A stretch of DNA of 64,000 nucleotides from Lachnospiraceae bacterium (GCA_910575075.1 CAJTCY010000002.1:62001-126000), one strand, 5' to 3'; shown: positions 26,601 through 34,771, numbered from the stretch's first letter. Translations and numbers: made by a program. Notes: a model not told the origin generated them from the sequence alone.

Positions 26601-27826
26601 TTTCCTTTGACGCCCGCCGGGTACTCCACCGTTCCATCTTCTTTGACTTTTACCGGATGTTCATAAATGGAAGTGTCGCTGGTATTGCCTTCATCAAATT
26701 TTAAATCCAGCAGTAAAGACGGGTCCTGTCCTTCCGCCAGCGCTTTTACGGTTACTGTAAAGGTTTTTGTCACTGCTTCTTCTCCCGCATAGCTTGCACT
26801 CGCGGTCAAAGTCACCGTCTTGTCTCCCTCTTCTGCCGTAGGATATTTGACAATTTTACCATCATTGGAGAGAATCCCAGTATCAGAAGAACTCCAGGTA
26901 ATGACAGAGCCTGCATTCCCCGCTGCGGGAAGAATCATATCTTTCGCCGTCACAGAGGCAATAGACAACGCATCCAAATCACTCTGCTCCAACTGTTTTA
27001 CAGCAGCGCTGTCTAATGATAATCCTGACTCTCTGTAGGCGTTTACTATATCTGCCGCTCCAAGCACTTTGTCATAGAGACGGTATTCATCCAGAGAGGC
27101 GTTCAATTTTCCGCCATAACCATAAGTGGGGCCATTACCTCCAATTACTTTTTGTTCACCCTCACAAGCGTCAATCACGCCCGTCGCACTTTCTGATACA
27201 TTATATGTTATACTTGTCTGCTGCGGTATGCCGTTTCGGTATATCTGCGCCTGTTTACTCTCACTGTCATACGTGACTGCAACATGCGTCCACTCCCCGG
27301 CCGGAAAAAACTCGCTTCTGGCGCCGCTCACCTTAATATAATAAGGCTGCCCTCCCGCAGCGTGTGACCCCACAGACAAGCCAAGAGGCTCGTTTGCATT
27401 ATTAGAGGTCAAATACCATCCGTCACTGTTATATGCCTGCTTATTCCAGGTAATAATTTGCTCACCAGTTCCCATATCTGCATTAGGCTTCATCCAAAAA
27501 GAAAGCGTCAGTTTCTCCGGGGAAAGCGCTCCGTCCGTTCCCAAGTCCAGATAAGTGCTTCCATCCAGAGAAATTCCCTTTCCAACTACGCCCTGTACAC
27601 TTGTCACAGAGCCTTTTACCGCCACTGTGCCCTTCCTTGAAGAAGAATCCGCCAGACTGGCCGCTCCTGTCTCCTCCTCAAATTTCAAATTCAGCACCGA
27701 GGTATCTGTATTTTCAGCTCCCTCTGCTGAAATTTCCGCCGGCGCCGCTTGCAGATACGTGACTGGCAGGCTGGTCACTGTAATCGCTGCGGCTAGTATC
27801 ACTGACCATATGCTTCTCTTTCTCAT
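20624..27826 (-). CDS. Giant secreted beta-L-arabinofuranosidase (GH127) with LamG, FIVAR and Ig-like modules
   Basis: A 2400-residue exported enzyme. A signal peptide (1-30) precedes three LamG-Ig units (about 45-365, 366-690, 691-1010), likely for polysaccharide binding. The GH127 catalytic domain spans about 1015-1610, with TTCETCNTYNMLKLSREL and EFWCCTGTGMENFSK (Cys-Cys near 1419-1420), the zinc-thiolate region of the family. An accessory beta domain follows (about 1620-1760), then a cadherin-like sandwich, four FIVAR repeats (about 1947-2230) and a Lys-rich bacterial Ig tail (2240-2400). GH127 removes terminal beta-L-arabinofuranose from plant arabino-oligosaccharides. There is no LPXTG motif; the basic tail, shared with the GH43 protein at 29776, may hold it to the wall. 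A promoter lies at 27976-28004. Confidence 0.88.
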   Translation of the reverse strand: MRKRSIWSVILAAAITVTSLPVTYLQAAPAEISAEGAENTDTSVLNLKFEEETGAASLADSSSRKGTVAVKGSVTSVQGVVGKGISLDGSTYLDLGTDGALSPEKLTLSFWMKPNADMGTGEQIITWNKQAYNSDGWYLTSNNANEPLGLSVGSHAAGGQPYYIKVSGARSEFFPAGEWTHVAVTYDSESKQAQIYRNGIPQQTSITYNVSESATGVIDACEGEQKVIGGNGPTYGYGGKLNASLDEYRLYDKVLGAADIVNAYRESGLSLDSAAVKQLEQSDLDALSIASVTAKDMILPAAGNAGSVITWSSSDTGILSNDGKIVKYPTAEEGDKTVTLTASASYAGEEAVTKTFTVTVKALAEGQDPSLLLDLKFDEGNTSDTSIYEHPVKVKEDGTVEYPAGVKGKAVTLKGADSWLELGTSGMLCPSKMSLSFWLNPADNLTGEQIIAWHKDLYNGDGWYLRTAEGEPLGLSVGPGGGQPYFIKVEGDRNEFFPKGEWTHVVVTYDSDTKEAAVYRNGLPQKTSIGYPTGGTATGVIGPCEGVMKYIGRNGGYNTAHLSASLDEYRLYDRVFDIEEVISVYEESGRKFDKKAVAQSDLDLLSLVNSTIKDISLPLKGEKGSVITWQSSKPEVLTDKGEVKKRPGLGEQDDTVTLTASASYLNGEAAVREFTVTIKAYTEDENPNLLLDLNFDAGDLKDSSVYENLVKANGTLAYPDGIQGKAVSLNGTDSWLNLGTNGMLSPSKLSLAFWIKPNADMGTGEQVIAWSKKAFNSDGYYLTTNSKEPLGLSVGPASGGSNDQPYFIKVDGDRNEFFPVGEWTHVLVTYDSDTKEAAIYKNGIPQKTSVKYEISKTATGVIGACEGDEKSIGYNGPNYQGAYLNASLDGYRLYDMVLGLEEAIEVYEETSGRTFDKKAVAQSDIGALRIPEVITSKKIDLPLKGASSSVITWKSSDTAVISPDDGVGVVTRPEAGQPDKTVKLTATVAFAGGEAVTKEFPVTVKAIAEKNLDGILDCGIENVVLADDYLLNAAQKENDYLLSLSSKKFLYEFYRVSGLTPPVSEGYQGWERSNGTNFRGHTFGHYMSALSQAYKGAKEEQTKTALLTQIRDAVEGLKVCQDAYAAAHPESAGYVSAFRESILNKTDGTGNSDENVIVPWYNLHKVLAGLIDIYTFVDDKELAEGALEIAEGFSEYVYKRCSRLTDNTVMLRTEYGGMNEALYEIYDITGNEHYKIAAQYFDEVSLFNELAAGNDVLSGKHANTTIPKFIGALKRYTVMKDNEDYYEALSETEKTELEKYKTAAEKFWDIVIEHHTYVTGGNSQSEHFHDADKLYYDATKSAYDGSTTCETCNTYNMLKLSRELYKLTKDKKYMDYYENTYINAILSSQNPETGTTMYFQPMAPGYNKVFNRPFDEFWCCTGTGMENFSKLGDTMYFTEKSDVYVNMYFSNTFTFAEQNLKLTQTAHIPNEDKVTVKIAAVNGTEVAAGTNIKFRIPDWTAGEASILVNGVQKEITQAEKSSGYAVVSEVQAGDTIELTFPMEVKAYGTQDNEDFMAFRYGPVALSAALGTSNMDAYSANGILVRVGTMDTTCQSVITVQNMTVQEWKNNVKENLVRIADSEDGKVQFQLKNTDSPDLIYTPHFMRYKERYGLYMTFEVAGSEASQKRILEKKQMLREEEMSIETLTNFDENNSELAKNLEYESSSVGNFNGRLYRDAQKTGWFSYDLRINPQAEHNYLKCTWFSGDKGRSFDLCINGEKLQGVTINDAAGEKVFYTDTIEIPAKYWSDPQYKKDSAGEFVLDEKGEKIPVITVKLQGNGSSYVGGLFGIATTDTTKYSDNPNLSALSFDKGTLSPAFTGETKNYTLKVPKDTASVYMKVSPNTPSGLIRIGETLIDDASEQLITLTGETTNVSLTAAAQDHETTAEYTIAIVKGTGTTEAEQIQEEKNKLDAEISKAPKQEDEDKYTEESWKIYIDALAEANRVKEDPQATLQQVRDALDALKAAIDGLEKKTVQPGPGDADKNGLAAAINEANQYKDEDTYTEESWKKLCDALTEAIRVNDDAQASQTQVDQALSDLRAAIDGLEKKPTQAGPGEADKKELAAAINEANQYTDKDKYTEDSWKKFSEALEEAVKVNNQEEATQEQVDKAAADLRAAISGLTEKNNAGNEPVKTDFTVLNKTIATAKALKASDYTTASYNALKAALSKAEQTAKDANATQAQVNAADTALKLAINRLVKLKTVSTKALTMGLKEKYSIAGKNCTYTTSNTKIATVNKKGVIYAKKTGKATVKSIGADGKVRVYKITVKKAPTKKTKVSLNKKKVTLQAKGKKKTFQIKAKVSSKKFGSAAFKYTVDKKGKKVVKVSKTGKVTAKKKGKAVITVKTYNGKAKAVLKVTVK
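21290..21990 (-). repeat. Four tandem FIVAR-coding repeats (about 200 bp each)
   Basis: Repeating protein pattern: (Y)TEESWKK / ALTEA..V..D..A.Q.QVD.AL..LRAAIDGLEKK. The first three repeats share near-identical DNA stretches, the fourth is diverged. They lie in the GH127 gene and point to recent internal duplication. Confidence 0.8.
24790..27690 (-). repeat. Three tandem LamG-Ig coding units (about 960 bp period)
   Basis: The DNA around 25316-25410 and 26272-26367 is nearly identical (encoding EWTHV.VTYDSDTKEAA and the preceding YFIKV.GDRNEFFP), and 27230-27340 is a more diverged third copy. A unit of about 320 residues has been duplicated twice inside the GH127 gene. Confidence 0.8.
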
Positions 27827-27975
27827 AAAACTATCCTCTCTTTCTTTTACATATGCCTTTTATCCCAATTAGCTCCACATCAAAAATCTTTTATGCACAC
27901 TATCAGAAAAACATAATGTATGGGCATATTTTCTCAATACAATGCACAAAGCACTTGTTTGTGAAGTTAATTTTA

Positions 27976-28004
27976 AGTATAGCATAATACATAACATTTT
28001 CAAA
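27976..28004 (-). promoter_or_regulatory. GH127 gene promoter
   Basis: Minus strand TTTGAA (28004-27999), 17-bp spacer, TATACT (27981-27976) with TGC just upstream. The leader is about 150 nt. Confidence 0.6.
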
Positions 28005-28065
28005 GATAATTCACGGATTTTTATACATTTTTTCTATGAAAATCAGAGATTTTATACAAAATAAC

Positions 28066-28099
28066 GGAACCATCTGCAGACAACTCCGCAAATGGTTCC
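28066..28099 (-). terminator. Terminator after the histidine kinase gene
   Basis: GGAACCAT (28066-28073) pairs with ATGGTTCC (28092-28099), extended by TGC/GCA. On the minus strand it is followed by GTTATTTTGT. Confidence 0.65.
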
Positions 28100-28134
28100 A
28101 TTCTTCCAATTACAACAATCTATGACATGAGCCA

Positions 28135-29115
28135 TTAAAACAATATTTTCATTCGAGTTCCGGCGCCAGGCTCTGATTCTGCTGAGATCTTATGCCCCAG
28201 CCTGTTAAGTATCTCTTTTACCAGATACAGCCCGATTCCAGAAGCCTTTTTATCATTTCTGCCATTATAGCCAGTGTAGCCTTTGTCAAAAATACGCGGC
28301 TGATCCTCTGGCAAAATGCCAATTCCAGTATCTTCTATGACCAGACAAGCTTTTTTCATGTAAATGCGGATAATACCCGCTGACGTATATTTGATAGCAT
28401 TTGAGAGAAGCTGCTCTAACACAAATACCAGCCATTTCTCGTCTGTCACTATTTTTTTATTCAATGGTTCGTATTCCAGCGACAACTTTTTGCGGATGAA
28501 CATTGGTGCATACTTTCGCACCGCCTGCCTGATCATATCATCCAGATCGTATTCTCTCAATACAAAATCATTGATACCATCCGTAATCCGCAGATATTGC
28601 AGCACCATATCCACATACTGCTCAATTTTAAACAATTCGGCCTGGACCTGTTTCTTCTGCTCATAGTAGGATTCTTCCTCAGATGCCTGATGCTGCAGCA
28701 ACAGGTCCATAGCGGCAATTGGGGTCTTAATCTGATGAGTCCACAAGGTGAAATAGTCAATGACGTCTCTTTTTTCACGCATTAAGCCTGCCACTTGCTC
28801 CACTCTTTCCTGCCTTGAAGCCTCTATAAGTTCCTGGTATAACTGTTCCTGTATGTCCTGCGGCTTAGGAAACTGTTCTACACCATTTCTTACAGCCTCC
28901 ATCTGCCATCTTAATTTCTGGACTTTCCTGCGGTATTTTATTCCATCCACCAGGCATACCAGGATTCCAAGAACCAGACATAATCCAGCCGCATATCCCA
29001 CTGCCTCCAACGGAAGATTATAGAGAAACAATACGATGGCAAAAATCAGTACAAAAGAAAAATACAGAATCAGTCCTACACAATGCCTTTTGGCATATTG
29101 CTTAATCCACCACAT
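28135..29115 (-). CDS. Intramembrane-sensing histidine kinase (BceS type)
   Basis: A 326-residue kinase. Two closely spaced transmembrane helices (about 13-32 and 37-56) leave almost no extracellular loop, the mark of intramembrane-sensing kinases. They are followed by an HisKA-like region with His127 in LWTHQIKTPIAAMDLLL and an HATPase domain (N-box LLSNAIKYT, G1 DTGIGI, GIGLYLVKEIL). Such kinases usually receive their signal from a BceAB-type transporter. I chose the ATG at 29115; the TTG at 29121 is an alternative. It overlaps the regulator gene by 14 bp and is the last gene of the GH43-regulator-kinase unit. The nearest BceAB-type transporter is at 12096-14847. Confidence 0.88.
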   Translation of the reverse strand: MWWIKQYAKRHCVGLILYFSFVLIFAIVLFLYNLPLEAVGYAAGLCLVLGILVCLVDGIKYRRKVQKLRWQMEAVRNGVEQFPKPQDIQEQLYQELIEASRQERVEQVAGLMREKRDVIDYFTLWTHQIKTPIAAMDLLLQHQASEEESYYEQKKQVQAELFKIEQYVDMVLQYLRITDGINDFVLREYDLDDMIRQAVRKYAPMFIRKKLSLEYEPLNKKIVTDEKWLVFVLEQLLSNAIKYTSAGIIRIYMKKACLVIEDTGIGILPEDQPRIFDKGYTGYNGRNDKKASGIGLYLVKEILNRLGHKISAESEPGAGTRMKILF

Positions 29116-29773
29116 AACCAATTCCTTTTCTGGTCTTTATCATATCCGAAATCCCGGTTTCCTCCAGTTTCTTCCTCAATCTTGCCACATTGACAGTCAA
29201 CGTATTATCATCAATAAAGCTGTCTGACTCCCAGAGCTTTTCCATCAATTTGTCTCTGGTGACAATTTTGCCTTTCTGCTCCAGCAAGGTCCGCAGAATG
29301 CCCATCTCATTTTTTGTCAGTTCCACCTGAGCGCCTTCATAAGTTACAATCCCTTTTCCAGTGTCAAAAATCATTCCTTTATGTTCCAGCAGATGGCTGT
29401 CTCCGGCAAAATCATAGGTACGCCGCAGCAGCGCCTGAATTTTTGCCTGCAGGACATCCAGGTCAAAGGGTTTCGCCACAAAGTCATCGCCGCCCATATT
29501 TACCGCCATCACTATATTCATATTATCTGATGCGGAGGAAATAAATATAATAGGCACTCTGGATATTTTGCGAATCTCATCACACCAATGGTAGCCATTG
29601 TAAAATGGAAGAGAAATATCCATCAGTACAAGCTGAGGCTGCTGGCTGATAAAAGTCTGCAGAACCTCCTGAAAATTCTCCACGCAAACCGCCTCGTATC
29701 CCCATCCCTCCATATGTTTTTTGATCGACTGGGCAATCACAGCCTCGTCCTCCACAATCATCAATTTATACAT
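29102..29773 (-). CDS. OmpR-family response regulator (BceR type)
   Basis: A 223-residue regulator. The receiver domain (1-115) has the acidic pair Glu8-Asp9, phospho-acceptor Asp52 in LVLMDISLP and Lys in VAKPFDL. The C-terminal winged helix spans about 128-223 (RDKLMEKLWESDSFIDDNTLTVNV...). Its ATG lies only 2 nt after the stop of the GH43 gene, with no strong ribosome site of its own, so it is translationally coupled to that gene. Likely targets are the inverted repeat at 14935-14985 or the repeats at 34735-34771; neither is proven. Confidence 0.9.
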   Translation of the reverse strand: MYKLMIVEDEAVIAQSIKKHMEGWGYEAVCVENFQEVLQTFISQQPQLVLMDISLPFYNGYHWCDEIRKISRVPIIFISSASDNMNIVMAVNMGGDDFVAKPFDLDVLQAKIQALLRRTYDFAGDSHLLEHKGMIFDTGKGIVTYEGAQVELTKNEMGILRTLLEQKGKIVTRDKLMEKLWESDSFIDDNTLTVNVARLRKKLEETGISDMIKTRKGIGYVVD

Positions 29774-29775
29774 GT

Positions 29776-32700
29776 TTATTTTACCACTATCTTTATTTTT
29801 GCTTTCTTCTTATTATAGGTCTTCACCGTGATCACGGCAGTTCCCTTCTTCTTTGCAGTTACTTTTCCAGCCTTTGTCACAGCTGCTACAGATTTCTTAT
29901 TGCTGGAATAAGTAACCTGATAGCTGGCAGCTCCTTTGGAAAGTTTTACTTTCAGTTTCGTGCTCTTTCCTTTTTTCAGCCTTACCTGATTTTTGCTAAA
30001 TTTAATACTCTTCGGCGCTTTCTTCACAGTCACCGAGCAGCTCTTCTTTTTGCCATTTGAGGTAATAGCCGTGATCGTTGCTTTTCCCGTCTTCTTCGCA
30101 GTGATAACGCCTTTGGCAGATACATGCACCGTGCCAGGCTTACTGGATTTCCAGGTTACTTTCTGCTCCGCCTGCTTAGGAGATACCGTCGCTTTTAACT
30201 GAACTTTTTCCTTTAACCCCAGCGTTATGCCAGCCTTAACATTCAAAGTTACCTTATTCGGATAAATGGCTGCATCAGAGGAAGAGGAAGCGGCAGCTTT
30301 GACAACGACCTGGAACGTTTTGGTTACTGTTGCCTCCCCATACGTAAAGGTAGCCGTCATCGTCACGGTTGTATCCTCTTTGGGAAGCGTGATTGTTCCA
30401 TCAGCGGCAATCACTGCCGGGTTGCTGGTTTTCCAACTGACCGCTGCATCACCCAAAACGGATGGAAGCGTTAACTTTCCTGCACTATTGATAGTTCCGC
30501 CCTGGAACACTTCGCGGAAATCTGCCTTCTCTGCAATGCTGTCTAATTTCTTCTGATCTTCCTGTTTCTTATCGCTGCTGTGATCCTTTAAAGTTACTCC
30601 TTCCATCGTAGGTTTGAGTGGTTTCATCAATCCTTCTGCGTCAAAAGTAACTTCATCTATACAAGTCTCTCTGTGAAAGCCCAGGCCATCCGTATAAATG
30701 CCAAGAGGTGTATAGAAACGGTGATATGCGATATAGCATTTGTCTGTTTCCGGCATATACACCAGAGACTGGTGGGCAGTACCCAGCATATCTCCAGATT
30801 CATCTTTCTGCAGCAGCGTATATTTAAAGGTTACATTGCCGTCTAATTGCTCAGCAACTCCATAATTCACATGATAGTTGGGGCTTCCCGTGTCATCACA
30901 GGACCAGGTAAAATGATACAGTCCGTTACGTTTCACAACTACTACGGATTCCCGGAAATCCTTCATGCCGTTCACACGCTTTAAGGTATCTGTTTTCACT
31001 GTAATCATATCATCATTCAGTTCTGCCATAGCAGTTCCATCTCCGCCGTTTCCTAAAAACAGATATGATTTCCCATCATCATCAGTGAAGATAGAGGGAT
31101 CTATCACCTGCCCGTTAAATCCAATATTCGCGTCGCTCATCATTTTCGGATATACAATCGGCATTTCACTTGCCGTATACGGACCTGCCGGATTGTCTGC
31201 TACAGCAACGCCGATTGCCTGCCCTTTTCCGCATCTATCCTCATAGCTGCTGTCAATTCTTCCGCAATAATAGAAGTAATATTTTCCATTTTTCTTCTCA
31301 ATGCTGGGCGCCCACGCATTTCCTGCAGACCATGGCGATGCTGCGATTGCAACTCCTTTGTCGTTGTTGCCAGGTTTCTTCTCTTTGGTATCCAGGATAA
31401 TGCCTTCATCTTCCCAATCTTCCAGATTTTCTGAAGACCATGCATGGAAAATTGTGCCTCCCCAGCCGGAAAATCCATCTGTCGTCGGATAAATCCAATA
31501 TTTTCCATCAAAGTAATCAATATCTGGATCTGCATACTGTCCAGGCAGTACAGGGTTTAACGCAATGCCGGGACGCTTGAGCTTATAAATCTCTGTCCTG
31601 TCTCCATATGTAATTTTCAATTCCCTGTCTCTGGTAAGGTCTAAGTTTTCCTGAATTTTGTTTCCCTCTGTTATTGTCAGAGATTTACCATCCATGGATA
31701 CTTTCGTATCTTTTGTCAGGAAGTCCAGGCGAACCGGAACTTTCATAAGATCTGTACCTTTGCGTACGTAAGAAGAAATCTCTTTCGTTTCCCGGTCAAT
31801 GGAAACTCTCACTGCAGTGTGGCTGTCTGTTCCCATAGTTTCTTCAGGGTTTTCCGGTACTGTGCCGATTACCGCCTTCTTTAGAAGCGGCACTTTATCT
31901 ATCACGCTGCCCACAATTTCTGCTTCACTCAATACACGGTTATATACTTTAAAATTATCAAAACTTCCTTTAAAATAGCCATCACCGCTATAAAAAGATT
32001 TTCCCAGGTATGCCAGCAGATCTGTTCCCAGAGATGCAGTCGTAATTCCGGTATTCTTGTTTTCTGCTGCAAGGCTGCCGTCTATATACAGCTTCATATT
32101 CGTTCCGTCCAGGACAAGAACCACATTCTGCCAGGTGCCTGTCGGCTGGCCGCTGGCTACCACCTCTTTTTCAGACTGATAACTGGCGTTTGTAATTGCA
32201 TTGCGCACTGAATTTCCCCGAATGCGCAGGAAGTTATAATAGGTACTGTCTTTACCAAAGGCAAATGTAAAGAAATTTCCACTGTCTTTGTCAGATTTTA
32301 CATCCATGGAAATGGACATAGTATTGCGTTTGTCAAAAAATCCCTGGGGTATTTCTGCATAGGAGCCCTCAGAACCATCCAGCGTCAATACATTGCTGTT
32401 TCTGCTCTCGTCATATACCACTGCCGCATTTCCAAACAGTTTTCCGTTATCTTTCGACTCATTTCCAGTAGCAGTGTCTGTCATGGTTTTCTTGTCAAGA
32501 TCACTCTCAAAATCATAAGTAAGTATCGGTTCCTGTGCTGGCTCTTCCTGAATTCCAGGATCTGTTCTGTCTTTATATGCTTCCAGGACACGTGCCTGCT
32601 CTGTCTTAGACAGACGCATAACGGTTCCATGACGGAATCTGCCATCCACAAACTCAGATTTTGCTTCTGTAAACTTACCGCTTGCCAAATCATTGGTCAC

Positions 32701-34671
32701 AAACGCTTTATAGCCGCTGCTGTCACCCATCGCGCACCAGCGTCCGTCCGGAAGCTGATAAACCGTAAGTCCTTCCCGTCCGTCAAATCCAGCCGCAGCG
32801 CTGCCGCTTCTGCTGACCAAACGCTTCCAGGAACCTTTGGGCGTACTCTTTTCTTGGTCATTTCTCACATCCAAAACGTCCTCTGTGTCCAGAGTGTCGC
32901 TGACGTCAATGACTGTATTCCAGTCAGAGGTGGAAAAACGATAGAATTTGCCGTTGTCTTTCACAATCGAGGTGTCAATAATATTTACTTCTATTTCCTT
33001 TCCTTCTGCGTCTTTATCATCCACATCTTCACTGAGCCATACCTTAGGCTCGGAAAAACTCTTAAAATCTCTGGTACGGCACACATAGACCCGCAGTGCG
33101 TTTTCACTGGTATCTGCCTTTGACTTATCTCTTGCAGACCAGTATACCACATAATCCCCTGTGGTATCGTCATAAATAGCCTCTGGCGCCCAGACACATC
33201 CTGCCTGGTCAAATCCTGCATAAACCAGCCGCGGTTCACTCCAGTTTACCAGGTCCGTGGACTCCCATACCACAAGATTCTGGCTGGCGCTCAACTGGTT
33301 CCAGCCGCTTCCTCCAGCTCCGCCTCCCTCTGCATGAAGGTCTGTGCCGAGAATCCAGTAACGGTCTCCTTCTGCGGAACGAATAATGTGCGGATCACGG
33401 ACGCCTAAATCACTGCCTTCGGCATCATTTATCATAACTGGCTTGGGCACTCCGTCCACTTTATTCAATTTCTTCCAGGTCAGCCCGTCCTCACTGTAGC
33501 CGAAAAACATTTTCTCATAGCCGCCCTCTGCGTCAAAATGTGCCCAGAGGTAGCCGCCGCTGTAATCTTTATCTAGACTGTCATCTTTAGGCTGAACTTT
33601 TACCTGAAATTCCTTTTCCATGGTATCTTCGCTATAAGGAGACTTCAAAGTCGCTGTCAGTGTCACCTCTGCCACCGGGCTTCCAGCCTCAGGACGAGTG
33701 ACAACTCCGCCGTCATAAATGCTTCCTTCAGCGGAATCTGTGATCACTGCTGTGTTACTGGATCTCCAACTAATAGCACAGCCATTTTTTCCTGTACGAA
33801 TCAGCGCAAGATTCCCCCGCACATCATCTGCATTGAGAATCTCAAGATCATCATAATCTTTCTGAAGCGCCTGTGCCTTCTTCTCTTCCTCCAGAATCCG
33901 GTCTATTTCATCCTGTTCTGCCTGAAATTGCTGATACTGCTCCGCAATGGCCTGCTCAGACAACAGCCCATCATAAATTCTGTAATTGTCAATTAGTCCT
34001 TTATAATACTCTCCGCTCTCCCAGTTTCCTTTTCCAATCTGAAACACTCCGCTGGAACCTAAAATATCACTGAGCTTATAAGTACTGTCAGACTTCTTTT
34101 TCATCTCACCGTTGACATAAAGTTGTGTCTGGTTCTCAGATACAACTATATCCACATGCATCCATTCATTATTCACCGATTGTTCCAAATTATTGCCAGG
34201 CCTTCCGGCAGAATTATGGTAACGCTCAACCAATATTTTTGAAGAGGTATGCAAAACTCCCAGATAATGTTCCTTTTCATACTCCTGCCTGTCTGCATTC
34301 GGCGCCGCAAAAACTGTCCAGCTCTTCTCTGCCTTTTCCGGCTTAGCATCATAGGATATTGTAATGTTGTCCTTTCCTGTCAGCAGGCTTCCCCCGTCCG
34401 CTCCAGTCACATTCAGAAATCCGTCACTTCCATTCAGATACAACGCCTTGTTCGTTCCTGCCCGAAGCTGCTGGGAACATCCACCATTAATGCTGGCAAA
34501 CGCATTCCCTCCATTGTATTTGCCCTCTGCTGCTTCTTCATCAAAATTAAACTCTGCCAGTTTGGGCAGCTCTTCCTCTGCTGCTGCCACAGACACAGAT
34601 GGAATATTAGGAACAGCCATAACTCCGGCAAGCATCCAGGCAAACCATCTTTTCTTCCAATTACTTTTCAT
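29776..34671 (-). CDS. Giant secreted arabinan-degrading protein with two GH43-type domains
   Basis: A 1631-residue exported protein. Signal peptide 1-31; LamG about 40-245; Ig-like about 270-360. A first five-blade GH43-like domain spans about 370-700 (GVRDPHIIRS near 427, CVWAPEAIYDD). LamG about 715-935; Ig-like to 1035. A second GH43 domain spans about 1040-1370: YADPDIDYFDGKYWIYPTT near 1047 holds the general-base Asp, VIDPSIF near 1190 the pKa-modulating Asp, DFRESVVV near 1240 the acid Glu. Then Ig-like modules and a Lys-rich Big2-type tail (1490-1631), closely similar to that of the GH127 protein. GH43 enzymes are alpha-L-arabinofuranosidases, arabinanases or xylosidases. The ara operon nearby favours arabinan or arabinoxylan. 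Confidence 0.88.
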   Translation of the reverse strand: MKSNWKKRWFAWMLAGVMAVPNIPSVSVAAAEEELPKLAEFNFDEEAAEGKYNGGNAFASINGGCSQQLRAGTNKALYLNGSDGFLNVTGADGGSLLTGKDNITISYDAKPEKAEKSWTVFAAPNADRQEYEKEHYLGVLHTSSKILVERYHNSAGRPGNNLEQSVNNEWMHVDIVVSENQTQLYVNGEMKKKSDSTYKLSDILGSSGVFQIGKGNWESGEYYKGLIDNYRIYDGLLSEQAIAEQYQQFQAEQDEIDRILEEEKKAQALQKDYDDLEILNADDVRGNLALIRTGKNGCAISWRSSNTAVITDSAEGSIYDGGVVTRPEAGSPVAEVTLTATLKSPYSEDTMEKEFQVKVQPKDDSLDKDYSGGYLWAHFDAEGGYEKMFFGYSEDGLTWKKLNKVDGVPKPVMINDAEGSDLGVRDPHIIRSAEGDRYWILGTDLHAEGGGAGGSGWNQLSASQNLVVWESTDLVNWSEPRLVYAGFDQAGCVWAPEAIYDDTTGDYVVYWSARDKSKADTSENALRVYVCRTRDFKSFSEPKVWLSEDVDDKDAEGKEIEVNIIDTSIVKDNGKFYRFSTSDWNTVIDVSDTLDTEDVLDVRNDQEKSTPKGSWKRLVSRSGSAAAGFDGREGLTVYQLPDGRWCAMGDSSGYKAFVTNDLASGKFTEAKSEFVDGRFRHGTVMRLSKTEQARVLEAYKDRTDPGIQEEPAQEPILTYDFESDLDKKTMTDTATGNESKDNGKLFGNAAVVYDESRNSNVLTLDGSEGSYAEIPQGFFDKRNTMSISMDVKSDKDSGNFFTFAFGKDSTYYNFLRIRGNSVRNAITNASYQSEKEVVASGQPTGTWQNVVLVLDGTNMKLYIDGSLAAENKNTGITTASLGTDLLAYLGKSFYSGDGYFKGSFDNFKVYNRVLSEAEIVGSVIDKVPLLKKAVIGTVPENPEETMGTDSHTAVRVSIDRETKEISSYVRKGTDLMKVPVRLDFLTKDTKVSMDGKSLTITEGNKIQENLDLTRDRELKITYGDRTEIYKLKRPGIALNPVLPGQYADPDIDYFDGKYWIYPTTDGFSGWGGTIFHAWSSENLEDWEDEGIILDTKEKKPGNNDKGVAIAASPWSAGNAWAPSIEKKNGKYYFYYCGRIDSSYEDRCGKGQAIGVAVADNPAGPYTASEMPIVYPKMMSDANIGFNGQVIDPSIFTDDDGKSYLFLGNGGDGTAMAELNDDMITVKTDTLKRVNGMKDFRESVVVVKRNGLYHFTWSCDDTGSPNYHVNYGVAEQLDGNVTFKYTLLQKDESGDMLGTAHQSLVYMPETDKCYIAYHRFYTPLGIYTDGLGFHRETCIDEVTFDAEGLMKPLKPTMEGVTLKDHSSDKKQEDQKKLDSIAEKADFREVFQGGTINSAGKLTLPSVLGDAAVSWKTSNPAVIAADGTITLPKEDTTVTMTATFTYGEATVTKTFQVVVKAAASSSSDAAIYPNKVTLNVKAGITLGLKEKVQLKATVSPKQAEQKVTWKSSKPGTVHVSAKGVITAKKTGKATITAITSNGKKKSCSVTVKKAPKSIKFSKNQVRLKKGKSTKLKVKLSKGAASYQVTYSSNKKSVAAVTKAGKVTAKKKGTAVITVKTYNKKKAKIKIVVK

Positions 34672-34734
34672 ACATTTTTCTCCTTTCCATACATTATAAA
34701 TATCTCCTAAAACATGCTGCCTCCCCGGCAGTCT

Positions 34735-34771
34735 AATGTTTAGTATATTTTACCATAAAATGTTCAGTATA
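34735..34771 (-). promoter_or_regulatory. Two 13-bp direct repeats upstream of the GH43-TCS unit
   Basis: On the minus strand TATACTGAACATT (34771-34759) and TATACTAAACATT (34747-34735), 24 bp apart start to start. OmpR-family regulators often bind such direct repeats; a -10 role for TATACT is an alternative. Confidence 0.5.

Noticed and set aside
20624-27826. Sortase-anchored LPXTG protein
   Set aside because: The C-terminus ends in AVLKVTVK with no LPXTG, hydrophobic stretch or SLH repeats.
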